A DNA stretch of 5,669 nt from Alistipes sp. GTDB lineage: Bacteria > Bacteroidota > Bacteroidia > Bacteroidales > Rikenellaceae. Shown here in pieces: positions 5,658 through 5,669 of the stretch (positions are counted from its first letter, which is position 1; the number at the start of each line of letters is the position of its first letter). The notes under the pieces were generated by a model that searched no databases, had not been told where the DNA came from, and was given only the letters and a program-made list of their open reading frames with translations. The DNA lies in the NCBI GenBank assembly GCA_017628595.1, contig JAGBYV010000362.1, positions 1 to 5,669 of the forward strand, in the 5' to 3' direction. The position numbers were made by a program, and so were the translations under genes.

Positions 5658-5669
5658 ATGCAAAGTAAA
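5658..5669 (+). CDS. Possible start of a divergently transcribed gene (only four codons visible)
   Basis: ATG at 5658 is preceded by GAAGGA (5644-5649) with an 8-base spacer, a good ribosome binding site, and the AT-rich sequence before it has no competing gene. Only Met-Gln-Ser-Lys is visible, so the product is unknown. A divergent regulator next to an operator-like palindrome would be a common arrangement, but nothing in four codons shows that. Confidence 0.35.

Noticed and set aside
4058..5668. Long plus-strand open frame (536 codons) opposite the binding-protein gene
   Set aside because: It is the antisense shadow of a convincing gene with signal peptide, family motifs and ribosome site. 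Low use of codons whose complement is a stop keeps the opposite strand open. Its translation shows no recognisable domain.
5583..5669. Minus-strand open frame entering from the right edge and ending with TGA at 5585-5583
   Set aside because: Twenty-eight open codons at an edge are expected by chance, the sequence is AT-rich and unlike the coding regions, and a well-spaced plus-strand start at 5658 fits better.
1..5669. CRISPR array, tRNA or rRNA gene, insertion sequence, phage attachment site
   Set aside because: No regularly spaced repeats, cloverleaf-like folds, transposase motifs or terminal inverted repeats were seen; nearly all bases are accounted for by the transporter operon.

Overview
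The window holds most of one operon on the minus strand. It encodes an ABC importer of the dipeptide/oligopeptide/nickel class (peptide/opine/nickel uptake family). Read in the direction of transcription, from right to left, the order is: substrate-binding lipoprotein (5350-3803), DppB/OppB-type permease (3677-2748), DppC/OppC-type permease (2746-1859), DppD/OppD-type ATPase (1838-816) and DppF/OppF-type ATPase (804 to the left edge, cut off). This is the classic A-B-C-D-F order. The substrate cannot be read from the sequence, so the dpp symbols mark subunit type only.

The organism is probably an anaerobic gut-type Firmicute (Clostridia, Oscillospiraceae/Lachnospiraceae-like). Reasons are the strong AGGAGG-type ribosome binding sites, the lipoprotein leader ending in VTGC followed by a short Ala/Asp/Gly-rich linker, codon use leaning to CTG/GGC/ATC in a moderately GC-rich coding region, and cysteine-rich proteins. 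This is inference from style, not a taxonomic proof.

Region by region: 1-804 is the 5' 268 codons of the DppF-type ATPase. 816-2746 has DppD and DppC with gaps of 11 and 20 bases, and DppC starts one base after the DppB stop. 3678-3802 is the only sizeable internal gap; it holds a 14-bp perfect hairpin with a short U-tract, which should lower expression of the four downstream genes relative to the binding protein. 5351-5507 is a leader of about 157 bases with three predicted hairpins and one possible alternative pairing. A good sigma-A promoter (TTGACT, 16 bases, TATAAT) lies at 5541-5514. 5542-5669 is AT-rich and contains a perfect 18-bp palindrome and, at the right edge, the probable start of a divergent gene.

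Together the products would form a lipid-anchored binding protein delivering substrate to a DppB/DppC membrane pore driven by a DppD/DppF ATPase heterodimer. The most unusual point is that the DppD-type subunit has a degenerate ABC signature (FSAGF) and a D-loop without its Asp (TSLG), while DppF is canonical there. This predicts one normal and one degenerate ATP site, which is not the usual picture for this family. No wholly new system is visible; the other points worth attention are the structured leader and the palindrome.
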